A DNA stretch of 64,000 bases, from positions 496,001 through 560,000 of the forward strand of contig JAFKKG010000008.1 in NCBI GenBank assembly GCA_017305715.1. The letters are read 5' to 3'. This DNA comes from Hyphomicrobiales bacterium. Lineage in GTDB: Bacteria; Pseudomonadota; Alphaproteobacteria; Rhizobiales; Xanthobacteraceae. The notes under the pieces are model-generated. The model was given only the letters and a program-made list of their open reading frames with translations. It ran no database searches and was not told where the DNA came from. The position numbers and the translations under genes are program-made. Each line of letters begins with the position of its first letter. Positions within the stretch are counted from its first letter, which is position 1. This document shows positions 1 through 7,714 of the stretch, piece by piece.

Positions 1-201
1 TTCGACACCTACAATTCGATGCGGATTGCCGAGATGCCGAAAGTGGAATCGATCGTGATGCCGAGCGGCGGCTTCTGGGGCGGCGTCGGCGAACCCACCA
101 TCTGCGTGGCGGGTCCGGCGGTGCTCAACGCCTACTTCGCGGCGACCGGCAAGCGTATCCGCTCGGTGCCACTGAAGGACCAGAACATCTCGTTCGCCTG
201 A
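1..201 (+). CDS. Xanthine dehydrogenase-family molybdopterin-binding subunit, C-terminal end (5' partial)
   Basis: The open frame enters from the left edge and ends at the TGA at 199-201. It codes for the last 66 residues of a molybdenum hydroxylase large subunit. The run GGVGEPTICVAGPAVLNAYFAATGKRIRSVPL is matched in pieces: GGVGEP lies at the molybdenum site, and the AATGKRIR...PL end is typical of aldehyde oxidase and isoquinoline 1-oxidoreductase beta-type subunits. The substrate cannot be inferred from this fragment. It lies 54 bases upstream of the sulfur-oxidation genes on the same strand, so cotranscription is possible. Confidence 0.85.
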   Translation, partial: FDTYNSMRIAEMPKVESIVMPSGGFWGGVGEPTICVAGPAVLNAYFAATGKRIRSVPLKDQNISFA

Positions 202-255
202 TATCGCGGGCGGCAGCTTCACGGCCGCCGCCTGCCTTTTTTCGGAAATGGTTCC

Positions 256-1545
256 ATGGACGTCAAGCGACCGGACGTCACGCGCCCGCTGACGCGACGG
301 GATGTCGCTCGCGGCATCGCCGCGTCGGTAGCGGCTTCGGCATGGCCGCGTCCTGCGCTGGCGCAAGCGGCGGCGCGAGTCGTCGTGATCGGCGGCGGAT
401 TTGGCGGCGCCAGTTGCGCGCGGGCGCTCCGGCAAATCGCCCCGAAATTGCAGGTGACCTTGATCGAGCCGAACCGGATTTTTGCCGCCTGCCCGCTCAG
501 CAACGAAGTCGTCGCGGGTTTGCGCGAACTGACGGCGCAGCAATTCCATTATGACGGGATTGCTGCCGAAGGCGTCAACGTCGTTCTGCAAGCCGCCACA
601 AAAATCGACCCGCATGCCCGCACGGTCGGCCTGGCCGACGGCGGTTCGCTCAGTTACGACCGCCTGGTCCTGGCGCCGGGCATCGACCTGCGCTTCGATG
701 CGCTGCCCGGTTACAATGAAGACGCGTCCTTGAAGATGCCGCATGCGTGGAAGGCCGGCGAGCAGACAATCCTGCTGCGCAAGCAGATCGAAGCCATGGA
801 CGATGGCGGCCTGGTCGTGATTGCGGTGCCGGCCGCACCGTTGCGCTGCCCGCCCGCGCCCTACGAGCGCGCCAGCCTGATTGCGCATTATCTCAAGGCG
901 AAAAAGCCGCGCTCGAAAATCCTGATCCTCGACGCCAAGGATGGTTTTTCGCAACAAAGGCTGTTTGAAGCTGCCTGGAAGGACCTCTATCCAGGCCTGA
1001 TCGAACGCATCGCGCTGTCGCAAGGCGGCCGCGTGACGTCGGTCGATCCATCGACCAACACCATCATCACCGATTTCGGCAATTACACCGCACAGGTCGC
1101 CAGCGTAGTCCCGCCGCAAAAGGCCGGACATATTGCCGAGATTGCGGGCGCCGCCGACAACACCGGCTGGTGCCCGGTCGATCCCGTCAGCTTTGCCTCG
1201 AAACTCGTGCCCAACATCCATGTCATTGGAGACGCCGCGATCGCGGGCGCCATTCCGAAATCGGCTTCGGCCGCACAAGCGCAGGGCAAGGCCTGCGCGG
1301 CGGCGATCGTCAACATGCTGTCTGGCAAGCCGCCCGATACACCGCGGCTGACCGGGACCTGCTACAATACGGTCGCACCGGGCTATGCCTTCTCGCAGTC
1401 CGGCGTATATCAGCCCAAGGATGGACTGTTCGCCGAGGTCGAAAACACGACAAGCCCGGTCAATGCGCCGCGCGAGATACGCCAGCGCGAGGCGGAGCGC
1501 GCGGCAGACTGGTTCAAGACGATTACGGTGGATGCGTTTGGCTAG
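256..1545 (+). CDS. soxF: FAD-dependent sulfide dehydrogenase flavoprotein (FccB/SoxF-like)
   Basis: A 429-residue periplasmic flavoprotein of the flavocytochrome c sulfide dehydrogenase family, which oxidises sulfide or assists the Sox system and passes electrons to c-type cytochromes. A Tat-type signal (RR at residues 14-15, ending near ALAQA at 34-38) precedes the FAD-binding GGGFGG at 46-51. Family cysteines that form the redox disulfide are present in RCPP (C198) and GWCPVD (C306). The CPLSN motif at 79-83 is also typical. The cytochrome partner FccA is not encoded nearby; soxX follows at once, which favours the SoxF name. The start ATG at 256 gives a complete signal peptide. Confidence 0.85.
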   Translation: MDVKRPDVTRPLTRRDVARGIAASVAASAWPRPALAQAAARVVVIGGGFGGASCARALRQIAPKLQVTLIEPNRIFAACPLSNEVVAGLRELTAQQFHYDGIAAEGVNVVLQAATKIDPHARTVGLADGGSLSYDRLVLAPGIDLRFDALPGYNEDASLKMPHAWKAGEQTILLRKQIEAMDDGGLVVIAVPAAPLRCPPAPYERASLIAHYLKAKKPRSKILILDAKDGFSQQRLFEAAWKDLYPGLIERIALSQGGRVTSVDPSTNTIITDFGNYTAQVASVVPPQKAGHIAEIAGAADNTGWCPVDPVSFASKLVPNIHVIGDAAIAGAIPKSASAAQAQGKACAAAIVNMLSGKPPDTPRLTGTCYNTVAPGYAFSQSGVYQPKDGLFAEVENTTSPVNAPREIRQREAERAADWFKTITVDAFG

Positions 1546-1990
1546 ATCGATGATCCAGTTGGCAGCGATGGGATTCGCGGCGGTGGTGCTCGCCCCCTGC
1601 CCGGCCGGCGCGCAGGCGTTGCGGCCGTATGCGATCGTCGGCGATGCCATTCCGGAACCGCTTACCGCGCCGGGAGACGCGACGCGCGGCCGCGCGCTGG
1701 TGGTCGAACGCACCAGCACTTGCATCCTCTGCCACAACGGCCCATTTCCCGAACAGAAGTTCCAGGGCGATCTGGCGCCTAGCCTCGCGGGCGCCGGCAG
1801 CCGCTGGTCGGAGGGACAGCTTCGGCTTCGGTTGGTCGACGGCAGCCGCCTCAATGGCGCGACGATCATGCCGTCCTATTATCGCGTGGACGGTCTCACC
1901 CGCGTCGGCCCGGCATGGCGCGGCAAGCCGATCCTGTCGGCCGAACAGATCGAGGATATCGTGGCGTATCTGGTAACGCTGCGTGAATAG
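1532..1990 (+). CDS. soxX: Sulfur-oxidation monoheme cytochrome SoxX
   Basis: About 152 residues. SoxX forms the SoxXA heterodimer, which links thiosulfate to the SoxYZ carrier in the periplasm. A Sec signal with basic residues (MRLARSM...AGAQA) precedes one CxxCH heme site, CILCH at about residues 64-68, and MPSYYR supplies the expected distal Met region. I chose ATG 1532, overlapping the end of the flavoprotein gene by 14 bases, because it gives a proper positively charged signal n-region. ATG 1550 is the alternative. It is followed by soxY after 6 bases. Confidence 0.88.
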   Translation: MRLARSMIQLAAMGFAAVVLAPCPAGAQALRPYAIVGDAIPEPLTAPGDATRGRALVVERTSTCILCHNGPFPEQKFQGDLAPSLAGAGSRWSEGQLRLRLVDGSRLNGATIMPSYYRVDGLTRVGPAWRGKPILSAEQIEDIVAYLVTLRE

Positions 1991-1996
1991 GAAGAG

Positions 1997-2476
1997 ATGA
2001 TGCGAAAACAGGATTCCACCCGCCGCCAGTTCCTTGGCCTCGCCGGCGGCGTGGCCGTGCTCGGCGCGGTTCCGATCGTCACGGTGCGGCCGGTCGAGGC
2101 GACGCCAGCAGAGCTTGCCTCCGCGATCCGCAACGTCACCGGCGGTGCTGCGGTGAAGACCGGCAAGGTCAAACTCGACGTGCCGCCGCTGGTCGAGAAC
2201 GGCAACACCGTGCCGATGACGGTGAGCGTCTCGCATCCGATGGCGCCGGAGGATCACGTCAAGAGCATCCACGTCTTCAACGAGAAGAATCCGCAACCCA
2301 ATATCGCCAATTTTTATCTCGGCCCGCATTCCGGCCGCGCCCAGGTCTCGACCCGGATTCGTCTTGCCGACAGCCAGAAGATCGTCGCCATCGCGCGGCT
2401 GTCCGACGGCTCGTTCTGGTCGGCCACCGTCGAGGTCATTGTGACGCTGGCGGCCTGCACCGAGGAGGTGATCTGA
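1997..2476 (+). CDS. soxY: Sulfur carrier subunit SoxY with non-canonical C-terminus
   Basis: A 159-residue SoxY, the protein whose C-terminal cysteine covalently carries the sulfur substrate in the SoxYZ complex. A Tat signal (STRRQFLGLAGG, RR at 9-10) is followed by the SoxY immunoglobulin-like domain with HPM..DH and IRLADSQ-type motifs. The expected C-terminal swinging arm GGCGG is absent: the protein ends TLAACTEEVI, keeping one cysteine (C154) without its glycines and with five residues after it. The stop overlaps the soxZ start by one base, so the partner is translationally linked. Confidence 0.88.
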   Translation: MMRKQDSTRRQFLGLAGGVAVLGAVPIVTVRPVEATPAELASAIRNVTGGAAVKTGKVKLDVPPLVENGNTVPMTVSVSHPMAPEDHVKSIHVFNEKNPQPNIANFYLGPHSGRAQVSTRIRLADSQKIVAIARLSDGSFWSATVEVIVTLAACTEEVI

Positions 2477-2796
2477 TGCCCTCCGCATTGATCAACGTTC
2501 CCGCCAAGGCCAAGCGTGGCGATATCATCGAGATCAAGACCTTGATGTCGCACATCATGGAAACCGGCTTTCGTCATACCGCAACCGGCGAGGTGATACC
2601 GCGCGACCTCATCACGGGTTTCACCTGCCGCTATAACGGCACCGAGATCTTTCGCGCCGACCTGTTTCCGGCGATCGCCGCCAATCCGTTCATCACCTTC
2701 TTCACCACCGCGACCGCGAGTGGCAAGTTCGAATTCGAATGGATCGGCGACAACGGCTTTTCGGAAATCGCATCGGCCTCGATATCCGTCGAATGA
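2476..2796 (+). CDS. soxZ: Sulfur-oxidation protein SoxZ
   Basis: A 106-residue protein without signal peptide, as expected, because SoxZ is exported bound to SoxY. It has the typical length and family features, including an N-terminal PAKAKRGDIIEIKTL strand, the central HIMETG.R segment and the NPFITFFTTA...GKFEFEW core. The ATG overlaps the soxY stop, and the stop overlaps the soxA start (ATGA at 2793-2796). This places it firmly in the soxXYZA operon. Confidence 0.93.
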   Translation: MPSALINVPAKAKRGDIIEIKTLMSHIMETGFRHTATGEVIPRDLITGFTCRYNGTEIFRADLFPAIAANPFITFFTTATASGKFEFEWIGDNGFSEIASASISVE

Positions 2797-3566
2797 GGTT
2801 GGCCGGACTCATCATGCTGTCCGTGCTGCTGACGGCGGACGCCGTCGGCGCCGAAATCCCGCCGCCCGAACGGCGCTCCGGCTACAGCTTCATGACGCCG
2901 GACACAAAGGCGATGCAGGATGACGACACCACCAATCCCGGCATGCTCTGGGTGCTGGACGGCGAGAAATTATGGGCGCGCAAGGCGGGCGGCGCGGATA
3001 AGGCCTGCGCCGATTGCCACCACGACGCGCGCACCAGCATGAAGGGCGTTGCGGCACGCTATCCCGCGTTCGACAAGGCGCTCGGCCGGCCGGTCGACCT
3101 CGAACAGCGGATCAATCTGTGCCGGGCCAATCAGCAGCAGGCGACGCCGTTTCCCTATGAGAGCCGCGACCTGCTGGCGCTGACCGCCTTGGTCGCGCAA
3201 CAATCGCGCGGTACCGCAATCGAGACCGGCAGCGATCCGCAGCTTGCGCCATTCATCGCCAAAGGCCGCGAACTGTTCATGCAGCGGCAGGGCCAGCTCA
3301 ATCTCGGCTGCGCCAATTGCCATGACGATAATTGGGACAAGCGCCTCGCCGGATCGGCGATCACGCAAGCCCACCCGACGGGCTATCCGCTCTACCGGCT
3401 GGAATGGCAATCGCTGGGTTCGCTGCAGCGGCGGCTGCGCGCCTGCATCACCGGCATCCGCGCGCAGGCCTATGATTTCGGCGCGCCGGAACTGGTCGAG
3501 CTGGAATTGTATCTGATGTCGCGCGCGAAGGGCATGGCGATGGAAGCGCCGGCGGTGCGGCCTTAG
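2793..3566 (+). CDS. soxA: Sulfur-oxidation diheme cytochrome SoxA
   Basis: A 257-residue precursor with signal peptide (cleavage near residue 20, ADAVGA). SoxA is the catalytic half of SoxXA. Two CxxCH motifs are present, CADCH at 72-76 and CANCH at 173-177, making this the diheme type. C218 in LRACITG matches the conserved cysteine that ligands the active-site heme and becomes persulfurated. C110 matches the other conserved cysteine. ATG 2793 overlaps the soxZ stop. No soxB or soxCD follows, so the rest of the Sox pathway must lie outside the window or be missing. Confidence 0.9.
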   Translation: MRLAGLIMLSVLLTADAVGAEIPPPERRSGYSFMTPDTKAMQDDDTTNPGMLWVLDGEKLWARKAGGADKACADCHHDARTSMKGVAARYPAFDKALGRPVDLEQRINLCRANQQQATPFPYESRDLLALTALVAQQSRGTAIETGSDPQLAPFIAKGRELFMQRQGQLNLGCANCHDDNWDKRLAGSAITQAHPTGYPLYRLEWQSLGSLQRRLRACITGIRAQAYDFGAPELVELELYLMSRAKGMAMEAPAVRP

Positions 3567-3587
3567 GAGTTGTGCGGCCTGGCAATC

Positions 3588-3720
3588 CATCCCTCATCCT
3601 GAGGAGCGGCGTCTTCGCCGCGTCTCGAAGGATGCAGACCCGCCTGTGGCCTCATGGTTCGCCTGGCGATGCGAAGCATCGTCCAGAGACGGCGCACGTG
3701 CGACCTCTCACCATGGGGTG
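3588..3720. repeat. Intergenic repeat, family A (CATCCTGAGGAGC ... CGTCTCGAAGGATG)
   Basis: This gap holds an imperfect inverted-repeat element beginning CTCATCCTGAGGAGCGGC and including CGCCGCGTCTCGAAGGATG, then a second arm ending CTCACCATGGGGT. The same word set recurs at 22680-22826, 47830-47955 and 49255-49372. It lies between two convergent gene ends and may also work as a bidirectional transcription end. Confidence 0.75.
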
Positions 3721-3726
3721 TTGCGA

Positions 3727-4500
3727 TCACCGCTCCGCGAAGGCCTTCTCGACCACGAACTGGGCCGGCTCGCCGTGGTTGCCTTCGACAAAGCCCTTGC
3801 CGCCCAGCAGTGTGCGGGTATCGGCGACCAGCGCCGGGCTGCCACAGATCATGACACGATCGTGCGCGGGTTCGAGCGAAGCCAAACCGATATCGCCGAA
3901 CAGCTTGCCTGAGTTGATGAGGTCGGTGATACGGCCGCGGTTGCGGAAGGGGTCGCGCGTGACGGTCGGATAATAGATCAACTGGTTGCGCACGAGGTCG
4001 CCGATCAGTTCATCGTTTGGCAATTCCTTGGTGATCATCTCGCCATAGGCCAGTTCCGCGACGCGGCGGCAGCCGTGCAACAGCACCACCTTCTCGAAGC
4101 GCTCATACGTTTCGGGATCCTTGATCACGCTGAGAAACGGCGCGAGGCCCGTGCCGGTGCCGATCAGATAGAGGTTGCGGCCGTCCTGCAGGTTGTCGAT
4201 GACCAGCGTGCCGGTGGCCTTGCGGCTGACGATGATCTCGTCACCCTGCTTCAGGTGCTGCAGGCGCGAGGTCAGCGGCCCATCCGGCACCTTGATCGAA
4301 AAGAATTCGAGCCGGTCTTCATAATTGGCGCTCGCGACGCTATAGGCGCGCAGCAGCGGCTTCTCGCCGACCTTCAAGCCGATCATGGTGAACTCGCCGT
4401 TCCGAAAACGGAACGAGGGATCGCGCGTGGTGGTGAAGCTGAACAGCGTGTCGGTCCAGTGATGGACGCTGAGAACGCTTTCCTGATTGAAATTGCTCAT
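3727..4500 (-). CDS. fpr: Ferredoxin-NADP(+) reductase
   Basis: A 257-residue FNR of the bacterial Fpr type. It exchanges electrons between NADPH and ferredoxin or flavodoxin. The FAD site RAYSVAS, the nucleotide site GTGTGLAPF and the C-terminal tail FVVEKAFAER are typical. It is transcribed divergently from the enamidase gene, with two GTATAC/GTGTAC boxes between them. By inference it supplies low-potential electrons (NADPH to ferredoxin) for 6-hydroxynicotinate reductase. It could equally be the housekeeping Fpr, and no ferredoxin gene is visible nearby. Confidence 0.92.
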   Translation of the reverse strand: MSNFNQESVLSVHHWTDTLFSFTTTRDPSFRFRNGEFTMIGLKVGEKPLLRAYSVASANYEDRLEFFSIKVPDGPLTSRLQHLKQGDEIIVSRKATGTLVIDNLQDGRNLYLIGTGTGLAPFLSVIKDPETYERFEKVVLLHGCRRVAELAYGEMITKELPNDELIGDLVRNQLIYYPTVTRDPFRNRGRITDLINSGKLFGDIGLASLEPAHDRVMICGSPALVADTRTLLGGKGFVEGNHGEPAQFVVEKAFAER

Positions 4501-4539
4501 CTTATCCCGCTTTTGGAGGCAGATTGCGATGTCAAACTC

Positions 4540-4552
4540 ATTCGTATACGAT
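4540..4552. promoter_or_regulatory. Putative operator, box 1 of the fpr/enamidase promoter
   Basis: ATTCGTATACGAT is a near-perfect palindrome centred on GTATAC, 40 bases upstream of the fpr start and next to a second box. Related boxes lie in the hnr/nicA promoter. The binding protein is inferred; the MarR protein at 6525-7013 is the only regulator in the locus. Confidence 0.6.
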
Positions 4553-4553
4553 C

Positions 4554-4567
4554 ATTCGTGTACGAAT
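4554..4567. promoter_or_regulatory. Putative operator, box 2 of the fpr/enamidase promoter
   Basis: ATTCGTGTACGAAT is a 14-base palindrome with one central mismatch pair, one base after box 1 and 86 bases upstream of the enamidase start. It could control both divergent genes. Confidence 0.6.
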
Positions 4568-4652
4568 GAATAATCCTTCTTGATCCCGCCGTCAAGCCGC
4601 GGGCAAGATGGCCGGCGACGCCCTGAAGGCATTGAACAACAAGGAAAATCCG

Positions 4653-5852
4653 ATGTCGCACGACGCACCCCAGGCAAGCGGCCCGAGCAAGCTCGTCATC
4701 CGTAATATCGGGCTGTTGCTGTCGGGGGCGCTGGAAAAGCCGATCTTGGACGCCGACACGATCGTGGCCGAGAACGGCAAGATATCAGCGATCGGCCGCC
4801 TCAAGGACGTCGACACCGAGGGCGCCACGACGGTCGTCAACGCCAACGGCACCACGGTCGCCCCCGGCCTGATTGACAGCCATGTCCACCCCGTCGCTGG
4901 CGACTGGACGCCGCGGCAGAACCAGATGGGCTGGATCGACAGCTATCTGCATGGCGGCGTCACCACGATGATATCAGCCGGCGAAGTCCATATGCCCGGC
5001 CGGCCCCGCGATGTCGTCGGCGTCAAGGCGATGGCGATTTTCGCGCAACGCGCGTTCTGGAATCTTCGGCCCGGCGGCGTGAAGATCCATGCCGGCGCCC
5101 CCGTGATCGAGAGCGAAATGGTCGAGGACGATTTCAAGGAATTGGCCGCGGCCGGGGTCAAACTGCTCGGCGAAGTCGGGCTCGGCGGCGTCAAGGACGG
5201 TCCGACCGCGCGCAAGATGGTGGGCTGGGCGCGCAAATACGGCATCCAGAGCACGATCCACACCGGCGGCCCCTCGATCCCCGGCTCCGGCCTGATCGAC
5301 AAGGACGTGGTGCTGGAAGCCGACACCGACGTGGTCGGCCATATCAATGGCGGCCACACCGCGCTGCCCGACGACCAGATCCGCTGCATCTGTGAGGGCT
5401 GCAAGCGCGGGCTGGAGCTGGTTCACAACGGCAATGAACGCTCGGCGCTGTTCACGCTGCGCACCGCGCGCGAGATGGGCGATCTGCACCGCGTCATCCT
5501 CGGCACCGACGCGCCGGCCGGTTCCGGCGTGCAGCCGCTCGGCATTTTGCGCATGGTGTCACTGCTGTCCTCGCTCGGCGAATTGCCGGCCGAGATCGCC
5601 TTCTGCCTTGCGACCGGCAACACCGCCCGCATGCGCGCGCTCGACTGCGGCATCATCGAGGTCGGCCGCTCCGCCGATTTCGTCATCATGGACATGGCGC
5701 AGCACTCGCCCGGCAAGAACCTCCTGCACAGCGTGCAGCTCGGCGACCTCCCCGGAATCGGCATGACCATCATCGACGGCATCGTCCGCACCCAGCGCAG
5801 CCGCAACACCCCGCCGGCGACGCGGGTGCCGGAGATCGTGGTGGGGCATTAG
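4653..5852 (+). CDS. ena: Amidohydrolase, enamidase-like (6-oxo-1,4,5,6-tetrahydronicotinate hydrolase)
   Basis: A 399-residue member of the amidohydrolase superfamily. Enamidase of Eubacterium barkeri opens the reduced ring of 1,4,5,6-tetrahydro-6-oxonicotinate to ammonia and 2-formylglutarate with a binuclear metal site. Visible metal-site residues are H77 and H79 (DSHVHP), lysine in the K170-K181 region, H203 (TIHTGG), H230 (VVGHINGGH) and D286 (GTDAPAG). ATG 4653 is preferred over ATG 4608 because AAGGAAA lies 6 bases before it. The enamidase assignment rests on overall resemblance and on the 6-hydroxynicotinate reductase gene in the same locus, so substrate is inferred. Confidence 0.8.
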   Translation: MSHDAPQASGPSKLVIRNIGLLLSGALEKPILDADTIVAENGKISAIGRLKDVDTEGATTVVNANGTTVAPGLIDSHVHPVAGDWTPRQNQMGWIDSYLHGGVTTMISAGEVHMPGRPRDVVGVKAMAIFAQRAFWNLRPGGVKIHAGAPVIESEMVEDDFKELAAAGVKLLGEVGLGGVKDGPTARKMVGWARKYGIQSTIHTGGPSIPGSGLIDKDVVLEADTDVVGHINGGHTALPDDQIRCICEGCKRGLELVHNGNERSALFTLRTAREMGDLHRVILGTDAPAGSGVQPLGILRMVSLLSSLGELPAEIAFCLATGNTARMRALDCGIIEVGRSADFVIMDMAQHSPGKNLLHSVQLGDLPGIGMTIIDGIVRTQRSRNTPPATRVPEIVVGH

Positions 5853-5898
5853 GGAGCCCGACCTCGTAACCGAGCGATGTGGCTCCCGATCCGTGCCG

Positions 5899-6183
5899 TT
5901 ACGCCGCGGTTGCCATCTGCTCCTGCCGCGCTCGCTCGGCGTAACGCGCTTCGAGACCGGCGATGGTCCTTTTGAGATTGTCGCGCCGTTCGGTCAGTGT
6001 CCGTGCCAGTATCGGATACTTGACGTCGGACCGGTCGGAAATCCCGGCGCGGGCTTCTTCGGCGGCGATGTCGGATTCGATCAGTTGAACGGTGCGAACA
6101 AGATCCGCCAGTATCTTGGCAATGACGGCGATCTCCCGTTCGGCACGTTGGCGGCCTGTCTCAAAACGAGCATGTATGTTCAT
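5899..6183 (-). CDS. Small coiled-coil hypothetical protein
   Basis: A 94-residue protein, largely helical and charged (for example ERRDNLKRTIAGLEARYAERARQEQ), with no domain that I recognise. ATG 6183 (MNIHARFETG) is preferred to the longer frame, whose extra N-terminus has no protein-like pattern. It lies convergent to the enamidase gene and downstream of the MarR gene, separated from it by a hairpin, so it probably has its own transcript. Function unknown. Confidence 0.5.
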   Translation of the reverse strand: MNIHARFETGRQRAEREIAVIAKILADLVRTVQLIESDIAAEEARAGISDRSDVKYPILARTLTERRDNLKRTIAGLEARYAERARQEQMATAA

Positions 6184-6524
6184 TTGCGGGCTCCCAATGT
6201 CCTGGTTCGGCACATCTTGTGCTGGATGCCGAACACCTGACACGTCCATCGCAAAGGGCTTGCCAACTGCGACCACGCAAGAACACGGTGAAGCGATCAA
6301 CCCCCGCGCCCGATAGTATGGTGCGCACGGCGCAAGCATGCCCTCACGAACGTTGGCGGTTGCTGATCCTCCGTAGTTCTCCGGGTTAGTCACCCTGGGC
6401 GGCATTGCCTATAAAGCGTCGGCGAACGACTGAGGATGGACGTCGGTCACCCGATGTCCAAGGGGTTGTTTGATCGCGAGGCCCGGACTCCGGGGGGCAT
6501 TCCGGGCCTCGTTTGATCCCGCTT
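6184..6524. other. Intergenic region without a recognised gene
   Basis: About 340 bases between the hypothetical gene and the MarR gene. The only structure I see is the hairpin at 6477-6511. The remainder contains no convincing open frame; the promoter of the hypothetical gene must lie here, but no clear -35/-10 pair is visible. Confidence 0.5.
6477..6511 (-). terminator. Putative terminator of the hnr-liv-marR operon
   Basis: CGAGGCCCGGA at 6477-6487 pairs with TCCGGGCCTCG at 6501-6511, an 11-base stem. It lies 13 bases downstream of the MarR stop. The T tract on the reading strand is weak. Confidence 0.6.
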
Positions 6525-7013
6525 TCACCGCAGCTTGCTCAGCAGCGCCATCAGCGTCTCGCGCTCCTTGGCGTCGAGCGGCGCCAGCGTCTCCCGGGTG
6601 ATCGCCAGCGCGTTCGGCGCGGCTTTTTCGGCGAGCTGTTGCCCTGCCCGCGAGAGACTGACCAGCAGACGACGGCCGTCTTCGGGATCGGGGCTGGTTT
6701 CGGTGAGACCGCGCGCGGTGAGCCGGTCGATCACGCCCTTGATGGTGGCGACATCCATCGCGGTCAGCCGGCCCAGCAGATTTTGCGAGCACGGCCCGGT
6801 TTCAGACAGTTTGGAGAGCGCGGCCCATTGCGTCGGCGTCAGATTGATGCCGATCTCGCGGGCGAAGATCGTGGCATGGCGCTGCGAAACCTGGCGCAGG
6901 ATGAAGCCGACCTGCTCATCGAGGATGTAGGACGGCTTCTGCGGCTTGACGCTTCGTTTCGGCGCAACACTCCTGCCCATCTGCGCTCTCTCTTTCGGTT
7001 TGCCGCCGGTCAC
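6525..7013 (-). CDS. MarR-family transcriptional regulator
   Basis: About 162 residues, with a winged-helix core (LTPTQWAALSKLSETGPCSQNLLGRLTAMD split by the DNA-binding helix, then the wing DPEDGRRLLVSLS). The GTG start overlaps the livF stop by three bases (TGA within GTGA); ATG 6980 is an alternative start. It is the last gene of the operon that carries 6-hydroxynicotinate reductase and the ABC importer. MarR proteins (NicR, BpsR) control nicotinate degradation in Pseudomonas and Bordetella and respond to 6-hydroxynicotinate, so a similar role here is a reasonable inference. Confidence 0.88.
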   Translation of the reverse strand: MTGGKPKERAQMGRSVAPKRSVKPQKPSYILDEQVGFILRQVSQRHATIFAREIGINLTPTQWAALSKLSETGPCSQNLLGRLTAMDVATIKGVIDRLTARGLTETSPDPEDGRRLLVSLSRAGQQLAEKAAPNALAITRETLAPLDAKERETLMALLSKLR

Positions 7014-7714
7014 AGCGACAGATGCGCGTCGCGGATATCCGGACGCGCGTCGAGTTCGGCCATCGTACCGCCGTAGCAGATCTTGCCGCGCTCGATGATG
7101 TAGGCGCGGTCGGAGATCAGTCTTGCAAAGTGCAAATTCTGTTCGGAGACGACGATGCTGACGCCCTCCTTCTTCATCGCCAGGATGGCGTCGACCATCT
7201 GCTCGACGATTTTCGGCGACAGCCCTTCGGAGGGCTCGTCCAGCAGCACCAGCGACGGATTGCCCATCAGGGTTCGCGCGATCGTCAGCATCTGCTGCTC
7301 ACCGCCGCTCATGCGCCCGCCGGGACGGCCGCGCATCTCGCCGAGATTGGGAAACAGCGTGAACAGCTTTTCGCGGGTCCAGTACGGCGCGTTGGGGCGC
7401 TTCGGCTGGCGGCCGACCTCGAGATTTTCCTCGACGGTCAGATCCGTGAAGATGCGCCGCTCCTCGGGCACGTAACCGAGCCCGCCGCGCACGATGGCAT
7501 GCGTCGGCTCGGCGGAAACGTCCCTGCCCTCGAACGTGATCCGGCCGGAGCGCTGCTGCACGAGGCCGACGATGGAACGGAAGGTCGTCGACTTGCCGGC
7601 GCCGTTGCGACCGAGCAGCGCGACCACCTCGCCCTCGCCGATTTCCAGCGCGATATCGAACAGGATATGCGCCGGGCCGTAATAGGAGTTGAGGTTCTCG
7701 ACGCTGAGCTTCAT
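7010..7714 (-). CDS. livF: Branched-chain-type ABC transporter ATPase LivF
   Basis: A 234-residue cytoplasmic ATPase of the LivF type with Walker A GRNGAGKST, signature MSGGEQQ and Walker B LVLLDEPSEGLSP. It overlaps livG by four bases upstream and marR by three bases downstream. The transporter is in the nicotinate locus, so its substrate is more likely nicotinate, a hydroxylated derivative or a related acid than an amino acid; that is inference. Confidence 0.92.
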   Translation of the reverse strand: MKLSVENLNSYYGPAHILFDIALEIGEGEVVALLGRNGAGKSTTFRSIVGLVQQRSGRITFEGRDVSAEPTHAIVRGGLGYVPEERRIFTDLTVEENLEVGRQPKRPNAPYWTREKLFTLFPNLGEMRGRPGGRMSGGEQQMLTIARTLMGNPSLVLLDEPSEGLSPKIVEQMVDAILAMKKEGVSIVVSEQNLHFARLISDRAYIIERGKICYGGTMAELDARPDIRDAHLSL

